The position numbers and the translations under genes were made by a program. Of a stretch of 64,000 nt of DNA, positions 1 to 8,258 are shown piece by piece. Each line of letters starts with the position of its first letter. Position 1 is the stretch's first letter. The DNA is from DATHZQ01 sp965216945 (GTDB taxonomy: Bacteria > Actinomycetota > Acidimicrobiia > Spongiisociales > UBA5794), in contig CBDCGU010000003.1 in assembly GCA_965216945.1 (NCBI GenBank), forward strand, positions 124,001 through 188,000, written 5' to 3'. The notes under the pieces were generated by a model. The model saw only the letters and a list, made by a program, of their open reading frames with translations. It was not told the origin of the DNA and made no database searches.

Positions 1-170
1 CCGAACCGTGCATACGTCACTCAACGGCCCGACCATGTTCGGCTCGCCCCGCCGCAACAAACGCTCCCAGGCGACAGCCGAAATGGGGGTGTCCCCTACG
101 TTCGTCGCGACGGTTTCCAGCGGTGGGCGTTGACGGGCTCGAACCGCCGACCTCTTCCTTGTAAGGGAAG
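1..170. repeat. Left 170-bp direct repeat (identical to 2477-2646)
   Basis: All 170 bases match 2477-2646 in the same orientation, without a mismatch when read by eye. The right boundary of identity is sharp: it falls at the 5' base of the tRNA-Val anticodon stem. The copy may extend left beyond the window. It carries the 3' half of tRNA-Val plus more than 120 bases downstream of the tRNA. Confidence 0.95.
124..170 (-). pseudogene. Partial tRNA-Val (3' half only)
   Basis: The 47 bases repeat nucleotides 27 to 73 of the intact tRNA-Val at 2600-2672: anticodon arm, variable loop, T arm and 3' acceptor strand. The D arm and 5' acceptor strand are absent, so it cannot fold as a tRNA. It marks the distal end of the cassette. 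Confidence 0.85.
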
Positions 171-362
171 ATCGGGCGTTTTCGGCGGTGCATGAGACTC
201 ACGCCGAATCGGCATTGATCCGTTGTGGCGCAACGGTTCTGGCCACTCAACGTGACTGGTCGTATCGCATCGTTACTCGGCCGTTCGCGGACCACGCGCG
301 GACCAGACGCGGACCAAGCTCGCGAAACCCACGCTCAACACTCCGATCCGGTCCACGAGTCT

Positions 363-380
363 GATATCATCTCTGATATC
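363..380. promoter_or_regulatory. Candidate toxin-antitoxin operator (paired GATATC sites)
   Basis: Two GATATC palindromes separated by ATCTCT form an 18-base symmetric site directly in front of the GTG start of the toxin gene at 381. Type II antitoxins usually repress their own operon from such a site. The same stretch contains TATCAT, which could serve as a -10 box, so operator and promoter would overlap. This is inferred from position and symmetry only. Confidence 0.45.
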
Positions 381-731
381 GTGTGGTCCATCGAGCTGGA
401 GCCAGAGGTCGAGGCCTGGATCGAGGACCTGACCGCGAAGGAGTTCGCGACTGTGGTCGCCAACATCGAACGACTGGCCGAACGTGGAAACCAGCTCCGC
501 ATGCCCGCATCACGAGCCCTCGGCAAAGGCCTCTTCGAACTGCGCATCGATCTCAGCAGGACCGCCCGGCGGATCACTTACTACTTCGCCTCGGGCCGTG
601 GTCGGCGCATCGTCTTGTTGACCACCTTCCGCAAGCAACGACAGAACGAACGAGCGGAGATCAACCGAGCGCGCGACGCGATGGCCCGTTGCATCGCCGA
701 GGAGCACACAGCTCAGGAGGACGACCGATGA
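381..731 (+). CDS. RelE/HigB-family (Gp49-like) toxin
   Basis: This 116-residue protein matches the phage-derived Gp49/HigB type of RelE-superfamily toxins, which cleave mRNA on the ribosome. The family signature is the C-terminal block with GLFELRI, then an RR..YYFASGRGRRIVLL strand pair, followed by a lysine/arginine-rich FRKQRQN and a helix with AEINRARDAM. The start is placed at GTG 381, right after the GATATC pair, because upstream codons in this frame (from 225) do not resemble the family. The stop overlaps the antitoxin ATG by four bases, the usual coupling of toxin-first HigBA modules. It is the first gene of the tRNA-bounded cassette, where it may stabilise the element. Confidence 0.8.
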   Translation: MWSIELEPEVEAWIEDLTAKEFATVVANIERLAERGNQLRMPASRALGKGLFELRIDLSRTARRITYYFASGRGRRIVLLTTFRKQRQNERAEINRARDAMARCIAEEHTAQEDDR

Positions 732-1033
732 CCCGGAGGACAATCGAGGAGCTGAAGACACAACGGTTGGCAGCCATGTCGGCCGACGAGCGCACCGAGT
801 ACGAGGAGGAGTACGCCGCTGCCAAGCTGGCGTTGGAGGTCGGCGAGAAGATCCGCAACGCCCGCGAGGCCGCCGGGTTGAGCCAGCGAGAGCTCGCGGA
901 ACGGATGTCCACCAGCCAAGCCGCCGTCGCCCGACTCGAAGCAGGCGGCGTCGGGGCAACCCTAACAACCCTCCAGAAGGTAGCGGCGGCGCTTGATCTG
1001 ACCATCACCGTCGACCTCGCGCCGGCAGTCTGA
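728..1033 (+). CDS. XRE-family antitoxin (HigA-like)
   Basis: This 101-residue partner of the upstream toxin has an N-terminal, acidic, probably helical extension (about residues 1-36). A Cro/C1-type helix-turn-helix follows at about 40-95, with the recognisable LSQRELAERMSTSQAAVARLE core. The ATG at 728 overlaps the toxin stop as ATGA, so translation is coupled. By family analogy it neutralises the toxin and represses the operon, probably through the paired GATATC site before 381. No separate promoter is visible. The amidohydrolase on the other strand converges on it with a 42-base gap. Confidence 0.85.
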   Translation: MTRRTIEELKTQRLAAMSADERTEYEEEYAAAKLALEVGEKIRNAREAAGLSQRELAERMSTSQAAVARLEAGGVGATLTTLQKVAAALDLTITVDLAPAV

Positions 1034-1075
1034 GACGGAACCGGCCCACTCGAGAACCCGAGCGCCGAGGTGCCG

Positions 1076-2269
1076 TTATGTGCTCGGTCCTTGGACCGAT
1101 CGGCCGTCCTTCCAGACTCGTTTGACCCGTTCGGACAGGTTTTCGAAGTGTGTGGTGTCCCCTTCGACAGCGATGATGTCCGCACGTCGGCCAGCTTCGA
1201 TCACACCGAGGTCGTCCCGTCCGATCAGCTCGGCACCCTTCACGGTTGCTGCCCGCCACACATCTTCTGAGGTCATGCCAAGCTGATGCATGAATCGCAG
1301 TTCGTTGAGTCTCTCTGCATGGGGTCGGCCTGGGCAGTCTGTTCCCATGGCGATCGGGATGTCGGCTTCCATCGCAAGCCGGAAGCTGGCCTTCGCTGCT
1401 TCGATGGCTTCAGTCAGCCAACCTGGAGCTTCAGCCTCGAATTCTGAACCCAGCCCTGGGGAGAGGGTTGGGACAAGCCATGTGTCGTTGTTGACCATCG
1501 CTTCGAGAGCACGTTCGTCCAAGAACCAGCCATGTTCGATGCTCCTCACTCCTGCTCGGGCGGCCGCTTCGATCCCACGGGCGCCGTGTGCGTGTGCCAT
1601 CACATGACGGTTGTGGCGTTCCGCCTCGAACACGATTTCGGACAACTCGTCATCTGCGATGTGTTGATGGTGAGCTGCTTCTCCCTGCGTTACCGAACCA
1701 GTAACGGCGATCTTGATGACGTCGGCCCCGGAACGCACCATCGTTCTGACCACCCGTCGCGCATCGTCCGCTCCGTCGAAAACCCCCTTGGGCAGTGACG
1801 GGGAACCAAGCTCCCAGTCCAACTCGCCGGCGCCCAGACCGAAGTGATCTCCGATGCTCCCGGTGCCGCCTATCTGGGCGAGACTGATCAACAATCGAGG
1901 CCCTTCAATGAAGCCTGCCTCAATGGCATCACGGAGTCCAGCATCAGCACCCCATCCGTCCCTGACAGTTGTTACCCCAAGCTGCAGGGTCCTCTTCAGA
2001 TCCGGGAGTGCTTCTAGGAGTCGATAAGACGGCGGCGTACCGGAGACATCCGAAAGTCCGTGAAACGCCATGTGGGCATGACAGTCGATAAAACCCGGAA
2101 ACAAAGTGAACCCTGAACAGTCCACCTGAGAATCCCCATCCAGGTCATGCCCCACGTCCACAATACGATCGGCAACGAGAGCGACATCCGCCGTCTGTGC
2201 CTCTCCCGACTCAACATCGAACACAGACGCACCGGTCAGCACCAACCGCTCGCTAGACCCTCCATCCAT
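1076..2269 (-). CDS. Amidohydrolase (imidazolonepropionase-like / prolidase-type)
   Basis: This 397-residue metal-dependent hydrolase of the amidohydrolase superfamily has the expected metal ligands in order: HAH at residues 64-66 after a PGFIDC strand, a lysine in VIKIAVTG near 184, histidines in VMAHAHG and SIEHGW, and an aspartate in MGTDCPGRPH near 309. Such enzymes cleave cyclic amides or Xaa-Pro-type dipeptides; the substrate cannot be read here. The start is set at ATG 2269 (MDGGSSERL). The open frame runs upstream to 2536, but that part translates the tRNA-adjacent repeat and has no family character. It is the metabolic cargo of the cassette, convergent with the toxin-antitoxin pair. 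Confidence 0.85.
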   Translation of the reverse strand: MDGGSSERLVLTGASVFDVESGEAQTADVALVADRIVDVGHDLDGDSQVDCSGFTLFPGFIDCHAHMAFHGLSDVSGTPPSYRLLEALPDLKRTLQLGVTTVRDGWGADAGLRDAIEAGFIEGPRLLISLAQIGGTGSIGDHFGLGAGELDWELGSPSLPKGVFDGADDARRVVRTMVRSGADVIKIAVTGSVTQGEAAHHQHIADDELSEIVFEAERHNRHVMAHAHGARGIEAAARAGVRSIEHGWFLDERALEAMVNNDTWLVPTLSPGLGSEFEAEAPGWLTEAIEAAKASFRLAMEADIPIAMGTDCPGRPHAERLNELRFMHQLGMTSEDVWRAATVKGAELIGRDDLGVIEAGRRADIIAVEGDTTHFENLSERVKRVWKDGRSVQGPST

Positions 2270-2496
2270 GCTCCAAACCCTAGGTGGAAGCACCAACACA
2301 AGGACGACAGGACCGCTCCATAGCCGGCAATGTGCGCTAGCAAGAACATTATCTGGAAGATGGCCTCTGCTGCCCGACCGGCTTGGCCGTGGCAGTGCCC
2401 ATGCTCGAAACCAGACCCGCACGGGCACCGGTCGTTGCAGCCGTGACGTGAGCTCCTGTTTGGGTTCGCCGACCGGCCGAACCGTGCATACGTCAC
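2236..2496 (-). pseudogene. Possible SEC-C zinc-motif remnant
   Basis: The frame reads CNDRCPCGSGFEHGHCH near its middle. This is close to the SEC-C zinc motif (NDPCPCGSGKKYKKCC/H) found at the tail of SecA and many small proteins. Only about 40 residues upstream of the amidohydrolase make sense, and the frame then runs into the amidohydrolase start. Its first codons lie inside the direct repeat. It may be a decayed or truncated SEC-C protein brought in with the cassette, or a real very small protein starting at GTG 2496. The motif is convincing; the gene is not. Confidence 0.3.
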
Positions 2497-2646
2497 TCAA
2501 CGGCCCGACCATGTTCGGCTCGCCCCGCCGCAACAAACGCTCCCAGGCGACAGCCGAAATGGGGGTGTCCCCTACGTTCGTCGCGACGGTTTCCAGCGGT
2601 GGGCGTTGACGGGCTCGAACCGCCGACCTCTTCCTTGTAAGGGAAG
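2477..2646. repeat. Right 170-bp direct repeat (identical to 1-170)
   Basis: This is the second copy of the repeat. Here the sequence continues into the 5' half of an intact tRNA-Val, whereas the left copy stops being a tRNA at the same base. The pair therefore looks like the two attachment sites, or duplication ends, of a tRNA-targeted insertion. Confidence 0.95.
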
Positions 2647-2672
2647 CGCTCTCCCAACTGAGCTAAACGCCC
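2600..2672 (-). tRNA. tRNA-Val (anticodon TAC)
   Basis: The minus strand folds as a complete cloverleaf of 73 bases. It has a 7-bp acceptor stem (GGGCGTT with AACGCCC), D stem GCTC/GAGC, anticodon stem CTTCC/GGAAG around loop CTTACAA (anticodon TAC), and a T arm with TTCGAGC. The discriminator base is A. CCA is not encoded (the genome reads ACCG), so it must be added after transcription. The gene serves as the insertion site of the adjacent cassette, which keeps this copy intact and leaves a half copy at 124-170. Confidence 0.97.
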
Positions 2673-2824
2673 CAAGCGAGGCAGATTGTACCCGGCGGCC
2701 CGCTACTCCCCCGCTCTCGCCCTAGGGCCATCCGCCGTGGCAGGACCTCGCTGCAAGGTTCCTCCGACCTCTGGAACGGGGCCACCTCGACGACCGACGA
2801 TGGTGGCAGTTCCAGGAGGTGCAG

Positions 2825-4177
2825 ATGCCGGGTCGGAGCGGTCGCCATCATGGTTCGCCGAGTGAAGAAGCCCTCGAGTGGCTGGGTCGCTACCACGGCG
2901 AGGTGCAAGTGCTCCCGAAAGTGCCCATCCACGACGAAGACGACTTCGCCGTCTGGTACACGCCAGGTGTTGCCGAGCCGTGCCGGGCGATCGCACGAGA
3001 CCCCGACCTCGCCTACCAGGAGACGGGCAAGGGGAACCGCATCGCCATCGTCACCGACGGCAGCCGCATCCTCGGCCTCGGCGACATCGGGCCACTCGCG
3101 GGCCTGCCGGTCATGGAGGGCAAGGCCATGCTCTTCAAGTATCTCGGCGGTGTCGACGCCGTGCCGATCTGTCTCAGCGCCCACACGCCCGACGAGATCG
3201 TGGAAACGGTGGAGCGACTGGTCCCGGCGTTCGGCGGCATCAACCTCGAGGACATCGCCCAGCCGAAATGCTTCGAGATCCTCGACCGGCTCCGCCTTCT
3301 CCTCGACGTTCCCGTGTGGCACGACGACCAGCAGGGAACCGCCACCGTTGCCCTCGCCGGGCTCATCAACGCTCTCGGCATCGTCGGCAAGGACATTCGT
3401 GACGCCCGGGTTGCGCTGGTCGGGATGGGCGCCGCCAACGTGGCGACCTACCGGCTGCTGACCGCGTACGGTGCCGACCCCGAGAACATGCTGGCCGTCG
3501 ACAGCGGTGGCATCCTCCACTCGGGACGCCAGGACATCGCTCGCCTCCGCGGCGAGTATCGGGACAAGTGGCGCGTCGCCGTCGAGACGAACCGTGCCCG
3601 TCGCAGCGGCGGCATCGAAGAGGCCCTCGACGGCGCCGACGTGTGCATTGCGTTCTCCCGGTCCGCCGAGGATGTCATCCGGCCGCAGTGGGTGCAGAAG
3701 ATGGCGCCCGAATCCATCGTCTTCGCCTGCGCCAACCCGATCCCGGAGATCTACCCGAGGGATGCCCACGCCGCGGGAGCCCGGATCGTCGGGACGGGGC
3801 GTTCTGACTTCCCGAATCAGGTCAACAATTCGCTGGCCTTCCCCGGGATCTTCCGCGGTGCCCTCGACGTGCGGGCCAAGACGATCACGGACGACATGGC
3901 GATCGCCGCCGCCGTTGCGCTCGCCGAGGCCACCCACGAGCTGGGGCTCTCCGAGAACCACATCCTTCCCAAGATGACGGACTGGGAGGTGATCCCCAAG
4001 GTGGCCGCCGCCGTGGGGATCCAGGCGGTGAAACTGGGCCTCGCCCGGCACGAGCTGACCGAAGACCAGCTCTTCCACAACGCCCATCGACGCATCGCCG
4101 AGGCGCGCGCCGCCACCGCCGTGTTGATGCGAGCCGGCGTCATCGCCGAGCCGGAGGACACCGACCCTGGTGACTGA
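2825..4177 (+). CDS. Malic enzyme, NAD(P)-dependent
   Basis: This 450-residue enzyme of the short bacterial malic enzyme type performs oxidative decarboxylation of malate to pyruvate with NAD(P)H formation. The N-terminal malic domain contains YTPGVAEPCRAIA, TDGSRILGLGDIG, MEGKAMLFK and DVPVWHDDQQGTA. The NAD-binding domain follows with VALVGMGAANVA and the FACANPIPEI strand, then the GTGRSDFPNQVNNSLAFPGIF motif. ATG 2825 is preceded by AGGAGG with 5 bases of spacing, which decides against the in-frame GTG at 2819. It stands alone between tRNA-Val and a convergent exported hydrolase. Confidence 0.95.
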   Translation: MPGRSGRHHGSPSEEALEWLGRYHGEVQVLPKVPIHDEDDFAVWYTPGVAEPCRAIARDPDLAYQETGKGNRIAIVTDGSRILGLGDIGPLAGLPVMEGKAMLFKYLGGVDAVPICLSAHTPDEIVETVERLVPAFGGINLEDIAQPKCFEILDRLRLLLDVPVWHDDQQGTATVALAGLINALGIVGKDIRDARVALVGMGAANVATYRLLTAYGADPENMLAVDSGGILHSGRQDIARLRGEYRDKWRVAVETNRARRSGGIEEALDGADVCIAFSRSAEDVIRPQWVQKMAPESIVFACANPIPEIYPRDAHAAGARIVGTGRSDFPNQVNNSLAFPGIFRGALDVRAKTITDDMAIAAAVALAEATHELGLSENHILPKMTDWEVIPKVAAAVGIQAVKLGLARHELTEDQLFHNAHRRIAEARAATAVLMRAGVIAEPEDTDPGD

Positions 4178-4233
4178 CCGGCGGCGAGGGCGGAGCTGTT
4201 AGCCCCACCCTCACCTCACATGTGATCGGTGAC

Positions 4234-5892
4234 TCAGCGGCCCGGCCGCAGTGCCACGTCGTTCATCACCGCACGACGACGTTCCAGCCGGTCCATGGCC
4301 ACCACGTCGTCCGTGGAGGCTGCGGTTGGGCCGCCAAACGGCGAGAAGTCCTGCGTGCACACCGTGCCGTCGGCCGGTGGCACCGCCGTCAGGAAGTACG
4401 ACGACACGGCCGCATCGGCGCAGGCCGACAGGAACAGGGTCGTGTGCCCCCACCCCTCCACGGTGAGCAGTGCCGAGTTCGGCAGCATGCCGTTGACGGA
4501 CACGGCGCCGTGGAGCGGTGTCGCCGGGTCGTAGGCCGTGCTCATGACGAGGACCGTGTTGGCCGTCTGTGCCGTGAACGGTCCGGTGAAGCGGTCGTCC
4601 GACGCACCCGGCCAGTTCCAGCACGGCACCGACGCATGCGTCCACAGACGGCCGAAGTAGCCATGCGCTGCTTCGGCTGCTGCGGCCGCAACCGGCCATG
4701 CCTCGTAGTTGTCCGGGTTGTCCGAGTCGCTGCAAGCCACACCCGGGAAACCCTCGGCGAAGTTCGGGTACGGGCCGTGGGCGGTGACGGGATCGAGCCC
4801 GCTGGCATCGACCGACGCCCGCAATGCCACACCCAGTGCCGCCGGCGTCGCTCCGGCTTCGAGCGCGGCCAGGAACGCCGCATGCTGCGGCCAACCGGCC
4901 GAGTTGTAGAGCGGGCCGAGCGACGAGCCGATGAGGTCGGCATACGTGAACGGGAACGCTTCTCCGGTCACCGGATCGACGATCTCGACCGGGCCGGACA
5001 AGAGCAGGTCGGCAAGCGCATCGAACCGGTCGGACGAGTCCGGGGCGAACGCACAGCCGGCGGGACCTGCGAGGTCGCAGAGCCGGAAGAACTCGTCGAG
5101 GGTGGCCTGCGCACCGACATCGCTGCGCAGACGTGTCGAGAACGGCAGCGTCTCCGCCGCCTGCCCCGTGCCGGTCGTCCACTGCACCGGATCGAGCACG
5201 CCATCGATCACCAGGGCACGCACGTTCCCGGGGAACAGATTGGCGTAGACGTTGCCGAGGAAGCTGCCGTACGAGTAGCCGGCGTAGTTGAGCGCGTCGT
5301 CTCCGACCATCCTCCGCAGCAGGTCGAGGTCGCGGGCCACGTCGGCCGTCGACATGTGATCCCGGATCGGGATGTCTTCACCGCAGGCGTCGGCGAGGAA
5401 CTCGGTGGCCGCCTTTTCGATCGCCTGCTCCTCGGGTGTCATCGGGAAGGCGAAGGGCGGGAATGCGCCGAACGACTCCTCGAGACTGTCGAAGCACAGC
5501 AAGGGGTTGCTGCGGTTGATGCCTCTCGGATCGAAGCCGACGAGGTCGAACTTCTCCCGCACCTCAGCACTGAAGAGCGCCGGACCGGCGCCGAGCACGA
5601 AGTTGACACCGGAGCCTCCGGGTCCGCCCGGGTTCAAGAAGATCGAGCCGATCTTGTTGGCCTGGTCGGTCGCCGCCAGCCGAGCCACGGCAAGCCGGAT
5701 CTGCGGGCCTTGTGGACGGTCGTGGTCCAGCGGCACCCGCACGTGAGCACAATCGAAGCCGGGCGCAAACGCGCAGGGCTGCCAGTTGATCGGGCCGACT
5801 CGATCCTCCGGGTCCGCACCGGTGGCGGCGGTTCCCGTGGCGACGAGCACGCTCGCAACCAACGCGATCACAACGAGTAGGCGAATCCGCAT
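4234..5892 (-). CDS. Exported alpha/beta hydrolase, tripeptidyl-aminopeptidase type
   Basis: This 552-residue secreted protein starts with a classic signal peptide (MRIRLLVVIALVASVLVATGTAA). The mature part is an alpha/beta hydrolase of the SlpD/SlpE tripeptidyl aminopeptidase group. It has an oxyanion strand FLNPGGPGGSG, the DPRG turn, nucleophile serine in GYSYGS, and a TAP-like C-terminal domain with the acid in STAYDPATP and histidine in EGWGHTTLF. It probably removes tripeptides or short acyl groups outside the cell. ATG 5892 is chosen because it begins the basic n-region; an ATG nine codons upstream would add an unneeded leader. Confidence 0.9.
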   Translation of the reverse strand: MRIRLLVVIALVASVLVATGTAATGADPEDRVGPINWQPCAFAPGFDCAHVRVPLDHDRPQGPQIRLAVARLAATDQANKIGSIFLNPGGPGGSGVNFVLGAGPALFSAEVREKFDLVGFDPRGINRSNPLLCFDSLEESFGAFPPFAFPMTPEEQAIEKAATEFLADACGEDIPIRDHMSTADVARDLDLLRRMVGDDALNYAGYSYGSFLGNVYANLFPGNVRALVIDGVLDPVQWTTGTGQAAETLPFSTRLRSDVGAQATLDEFFRLCDLAGPAGCAFAPDSSDRFDALADLLLSGPVEIVDPVTGEAFPFTYADLIGSSLGPLYNSAGWPQHAAFLAALEAGATPAALGVALRASVDASGLDPVTAHGPYPNFAEGFPGVACSDSDNPDNYEAWPVAAAAAEAAHGYFGRLWTHASVPCWNWPGASDDRFTGPFTAQTANTVLVMSTAYDPATPLHGAVSVNGMLPNSALLTVEGWGHTTLFLSACADAAVSSYFLTAVPPADGTVCTQDFSPFGGPTAASTDDVVAMDRLERRRAVMNDVALRPGR

Positions 5893-5952
5893 CGGGGTCT
5901 CCCTCCTGCTATCCCGCAACCAACCTACCCGAAGGAATCGCAGCGTGCGGGC

Positions 5953-6720
5953 TCAACCGAGTGCGAGGCAGGCCGTGGCGGCAGCATCGAACAAGCGGCG
6001 GCGGAATGCCCTGTCCGGCTGCACCAGGTGGGTGGCGTCCCACTCGTCGCCGTGGAGCGTGTCGGCGACGTAGACGGCATGGCCCAGCTGCACCTGCCGG
6101 AACTGCGCAACCGCAGCCAGCGCCGCGGCCTCCATCTCGACGGCGACGCACCCTTGGTCGATGCGCCGTGCGAGCTTGGCCGGCGTCTCACGGAACAGGG
6201 CATCCGTGGTCCACGTCAGACCGCTGCGAACGTCGAATCCGGCCGCGGCACATGCGTCGCGCAGCGCGGCCTGTGCCACCGAGTCGTGCTCGATGGCCAC
6301 CGAGGGCGGTGCGTAGTGGTACGACACCCCCTCGTCGCGCACCGAGGCTCTGGGGATCACCACGGTACCGACCGGATGGTCCGCCACCAGCCCGCCGGCG
6401 GAACCGCACGCGACGAAGGACGTGCAACCGAGCGCGACCAACACCTCGAACAGAGCCGTGGCGATCGGAGCGCCGACCATCGCGTTCACCACGACGAGGG
6501 GACGTCCCCCGACGTCGATCTCGCGGATGGGGTGATGGGCCGACTCGGCCGCAAACACGTGGCGCTCGACATAGGCATGCTCCGCCACCACCGAGTCGTA
6601 CACGTCGGCCATCCAGGTGATGACTGCGTGGGGAGCGATCTCGATCGGCTCGAACCATGCGGCCGGTTCGATCACCGCCGCACGGTCGTCGTCGAACTCG
6701 AGAATCGGGGCGCCGCTCAC
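5953..6720 (-). CDS. Nucleoside phosphorylase (PNP/UDP family)
   Basis: This 255-residue protein belongs to the purine nucleoside/uridine phosphorylase superfamily, which splits nucleosides with phosphate. Visible signatures are the phosphate-binding FVACGSAGGL loop, the base/ribose site VAVEMEAAALAAVA, and VADTLHGDEW near the C-terminus. The N-terminal half keeps the VVVNAMVGAPIA strand. Whether it prefers uridine, purines or another nucleoside cannot be read. The GTG at 6720 has no Shine-Dalgarno sequence but lies 8 bases after a TAGGCT box, suggesting a leaderless message. It is divergent from the spermidine synthase-like gene, with 57 bases between the starts. Confidence 0.85.
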   Translation of the reverse strand: MSGAPILEFDDDRAAVIEPAAWFEPIEIAPHAVITWMADVYDSVVAEHAYVERHVFAAESAHHPIREIDVGGRPLVVVNAMVGAPIATALFEVLVALGCTSFVACGSAGGLVADHPVGTVVIPRASVRDEGVSYHYAPPSVAIEHDSVAQAALRDACAAAGFDVRSGLTWTTDALFRETPAKLARRIDQGCVAVEMEAAALAAVAQFRQVQLGHAVYVADTLHGDEWDATHLVQPDRAFRRRLFDAAATACLALG

Positions 6721-6728
6721 GGGCGTCG

Positions 6729-6734
6729 AGCCTA
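6729..6734 (-). promoter_or_regulatory. -10 box (TAGGCT) for the nucleoside phosphorylase gene
   Basis: A TANNNT hexamer ends 8 bases before the GTG at 6720, with no ribosome binding site between. This fits an actinobacterial leaderless promoter. No -35 box is evident. Confidence 0.45.
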
Positions 6735-6777
6735 CCGGTGCGAGGGTTGACCCGGGGGGCTGGCATACTCCCGAGCC

Positions 6778-8241
6778 ATGTCGGCCGCAGTCGCACGGAT
6801 CACCGTGTTCTTCACGTCGGCGTCGGTCCTCGTGCTCGAGATCCTCGCCGGCCGCCTCCTCGCCCCGTACGTCGGAGTGACGCTGGAGACGTTCACCGGG
6901 ATCATCGGCACCGTTCTCGCCGGCATCTCCATCGGCAGCTGGCTCGGCGGACGGTCCGCCGATCGTTTCGCCCCGGAGAAGCTGCTCGGCCCGCTTCTCA
7001 TCGCAGGCGGAGTGTTGACCCTCCTCGCACCGACGGTCGTCGCCGCGGCGGGACCGGCCCTGCGGGGCGGCGAACCCGTCCAGATCGTCACGTTGACCGC
7101 GCTGGCGTTCTTCGCCCCGGCGTTGGTGCTGAGTGCGGTGAGCCCGGTCGTGGTCAAGCTGCGCCTCCATAGCCTCGACGAGACCGGGGCGGTGGTGGGG
7201 CGACTTTCTGCGATCGGCACGGCGGGGGCCATATTCGGGACATTTGCGACGGGTTTCATCCTCCTGGCAGCCGCACCGTCACGACCCATCATTCTCGGCG
7301 TCGGTGGTGCGTTGATCCTGGCGGGGCTCTTGTTCACGGTGCGCATCTCCGGCATGCAACCGCCCGCCCTGGCTGCGATCACGGCGATCTCCGTCGTCGC
7401 CGGTGGCCTCACGTTCGCCGTACCGGGTCCCTGCGAGGTCGAGACCGCCTACTTCTGCGCACAGGTCACCATCGATCCGCGCCGTTCCAGCGGCCGGGTG
7501 TTGTGGCTCGACACGTTGCGCCACTCGTACGTCGACGTCGACGACCCGACACACCTGGAGTTTCGCTACGCCAAGATCATCGCGGACGTCATCGCCACCC
7601 AGGCCCCGGAAGGCCCGTTGGATGCGATCTACGTGGGCGGCGGTGGTTTCACGCTCCCCCGCTGGCTCTCCGCCGTGAGGCCGGGCAGCACCAACACCGT
7701 GTTGGAGCTCGACGAGGAACTGGTGGCAATCGCCGAGCAGGACCTCGGCCTCGATCCCTCCGAGATCGACCGTATCGCAATCGGTGACGCCCGTCTCACG
7801 CTCGACACGACGCCGTTCGACACCTACGAGCTGGCGGTGGGCGACGCCTTTGGTGGCGAGTCGGTTCCCTGGCACCTCACGACGCACGAGTTCCTGTCGT
7901 CCCTGCGGGATCACATGACGGTGGACGGGATCTACGTGATGAATCTCATCGACTACCCGCCCGCCGGCTTCGCCAGGGCGGAAGCCGCCACCCTGCAACG
8001 TGTGTTCGGCAACGTCATGGTCATCGCCCCACCGGACTACCTCTACGGCGACCGTGGCGGGAACTACGTGCTCGTAGCCTCTGCCACCGCGCTCGACGCG
8101 GATGCAGTGGGCGAACTCCTCAGCGCACGGGGTGGCAGCGAGATCGCCATCGCCGGTGCGACGCTGGACGCATGGATCGACAGTGCTCGCGAGCTGACCG
8201 ATGATTTCGCTCCGGTCGACCAGCTGATCTCGCGCTCCTGA
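6778..8241 (+). CDS. Membrane-fused spermidine synthase-like protein
   Basis: This 487-residue fused protein has about 210 N-terminal residues forming several hydrophobic helices of the MFS-like type that often precedes bacterial spermidine synthase homologues. The C-terminal part is a Rossmann-like aminopropyltransferase fold with YVGGGGFTLPRWL (nucleotide-binding glycine loop), LELDEELVAIAEQDLGL (acidic cofactor-binding strand) and AVGDAFGG. Soluble family members move an aminopropyl group from decarboxylated S-adenosylmethionine; for membrane-fused versions the substrate is unknown. A CATACT box lies 8 bases before the ATG. It is convergent with a zinc-ribbon gene. Confidence 0.85.
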   Translation: MSAAVARITVFFTSASVLVLEILAGRLLAPYVGVTLETFTGIIGTVLAGISIGSWLGGRSADRFAPEKLLGPLLIAGGVLTLLAPTVVAAAGPALRGGEPVQIVTLTALAFFAPALVLSAVSPVVVKLRLHSLDETGAVVGRLSAIGTAGAIFGTFATGFILLAAAPSRPIILGVGGALILAGLLFTVRISGMQPPALAAITAISVVAGGLTFAVPGPCEVETAYFCAQVTIDPRRSSGRVLWLDTLRHSYVDVDDPTHLEFRYAKIIADVIATQAPEGPLDAIYVGGGGFTLPRWLSAVRPGSTNTVLELDEELVAIAEQDLGLDPSEIDRIAIGDARLTLDTTPFDTYELAVGDAFGGESVPWHLTTHEFLSSLRDHMTVDGIYVMNLIDYPPAGFARAEAATLQRVFGNVMVIAPPDYLYGDRGGNYVLVASATALDADAVGELLSARGGSEIAIAGATLDAWIDSARELTDDFAPVDQLISRS

Positions 8242-8258
8242 GGCCGTACCGACCTCAG
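8238..8258. terminator. Bidirectional hairpin between convergent genes
   Basis: CTGAGG and CCTCAG form a 6-bp stem with a 9-base loop. The stem includes the stop codons of both the spermidine synthase-like gene and the zinc-ribbon gene. There is no T-run, as is usual in GC-rich actinobacteria. Confidence 0.45.

Larger units (their letters stand above)
171..2646. mobile_element. 2.48-kb tRNA-Val-bounded cassette
   Basis: One repeat unit (2476 bases from repeat start to repeat start) holds a RelE/HigB-like toxin, an XRE antitoxin, an amidohydrolase and a SEC-C-like remnant. The repeat boundary lies exactly at the anticodon stem of tRNA-Val, a known crossover position for tyrosine recombinases that use tRNA genes. 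No integrase, excisionase or transposase is present inside. Either the element is a stripped or satellite-type cassette mobilised in trans, or the structure arose as a tandem duplication followed by replacement. The first reading is favoured because of the toxin-antitoxin cargo. Confidence 0.6.

Noticed and set aside
124..170. A second functional tRNA
   Set aside because: The D arm and 5' acceptor strand are missing.
2663..4087. A 474-codon minus-strand frame opposite malic enzyme
   Set aside because: It is low in complexity (repeated GEVR, DGDA strings) and has no family character, whereas the plus strand is a complete malic enzyme.
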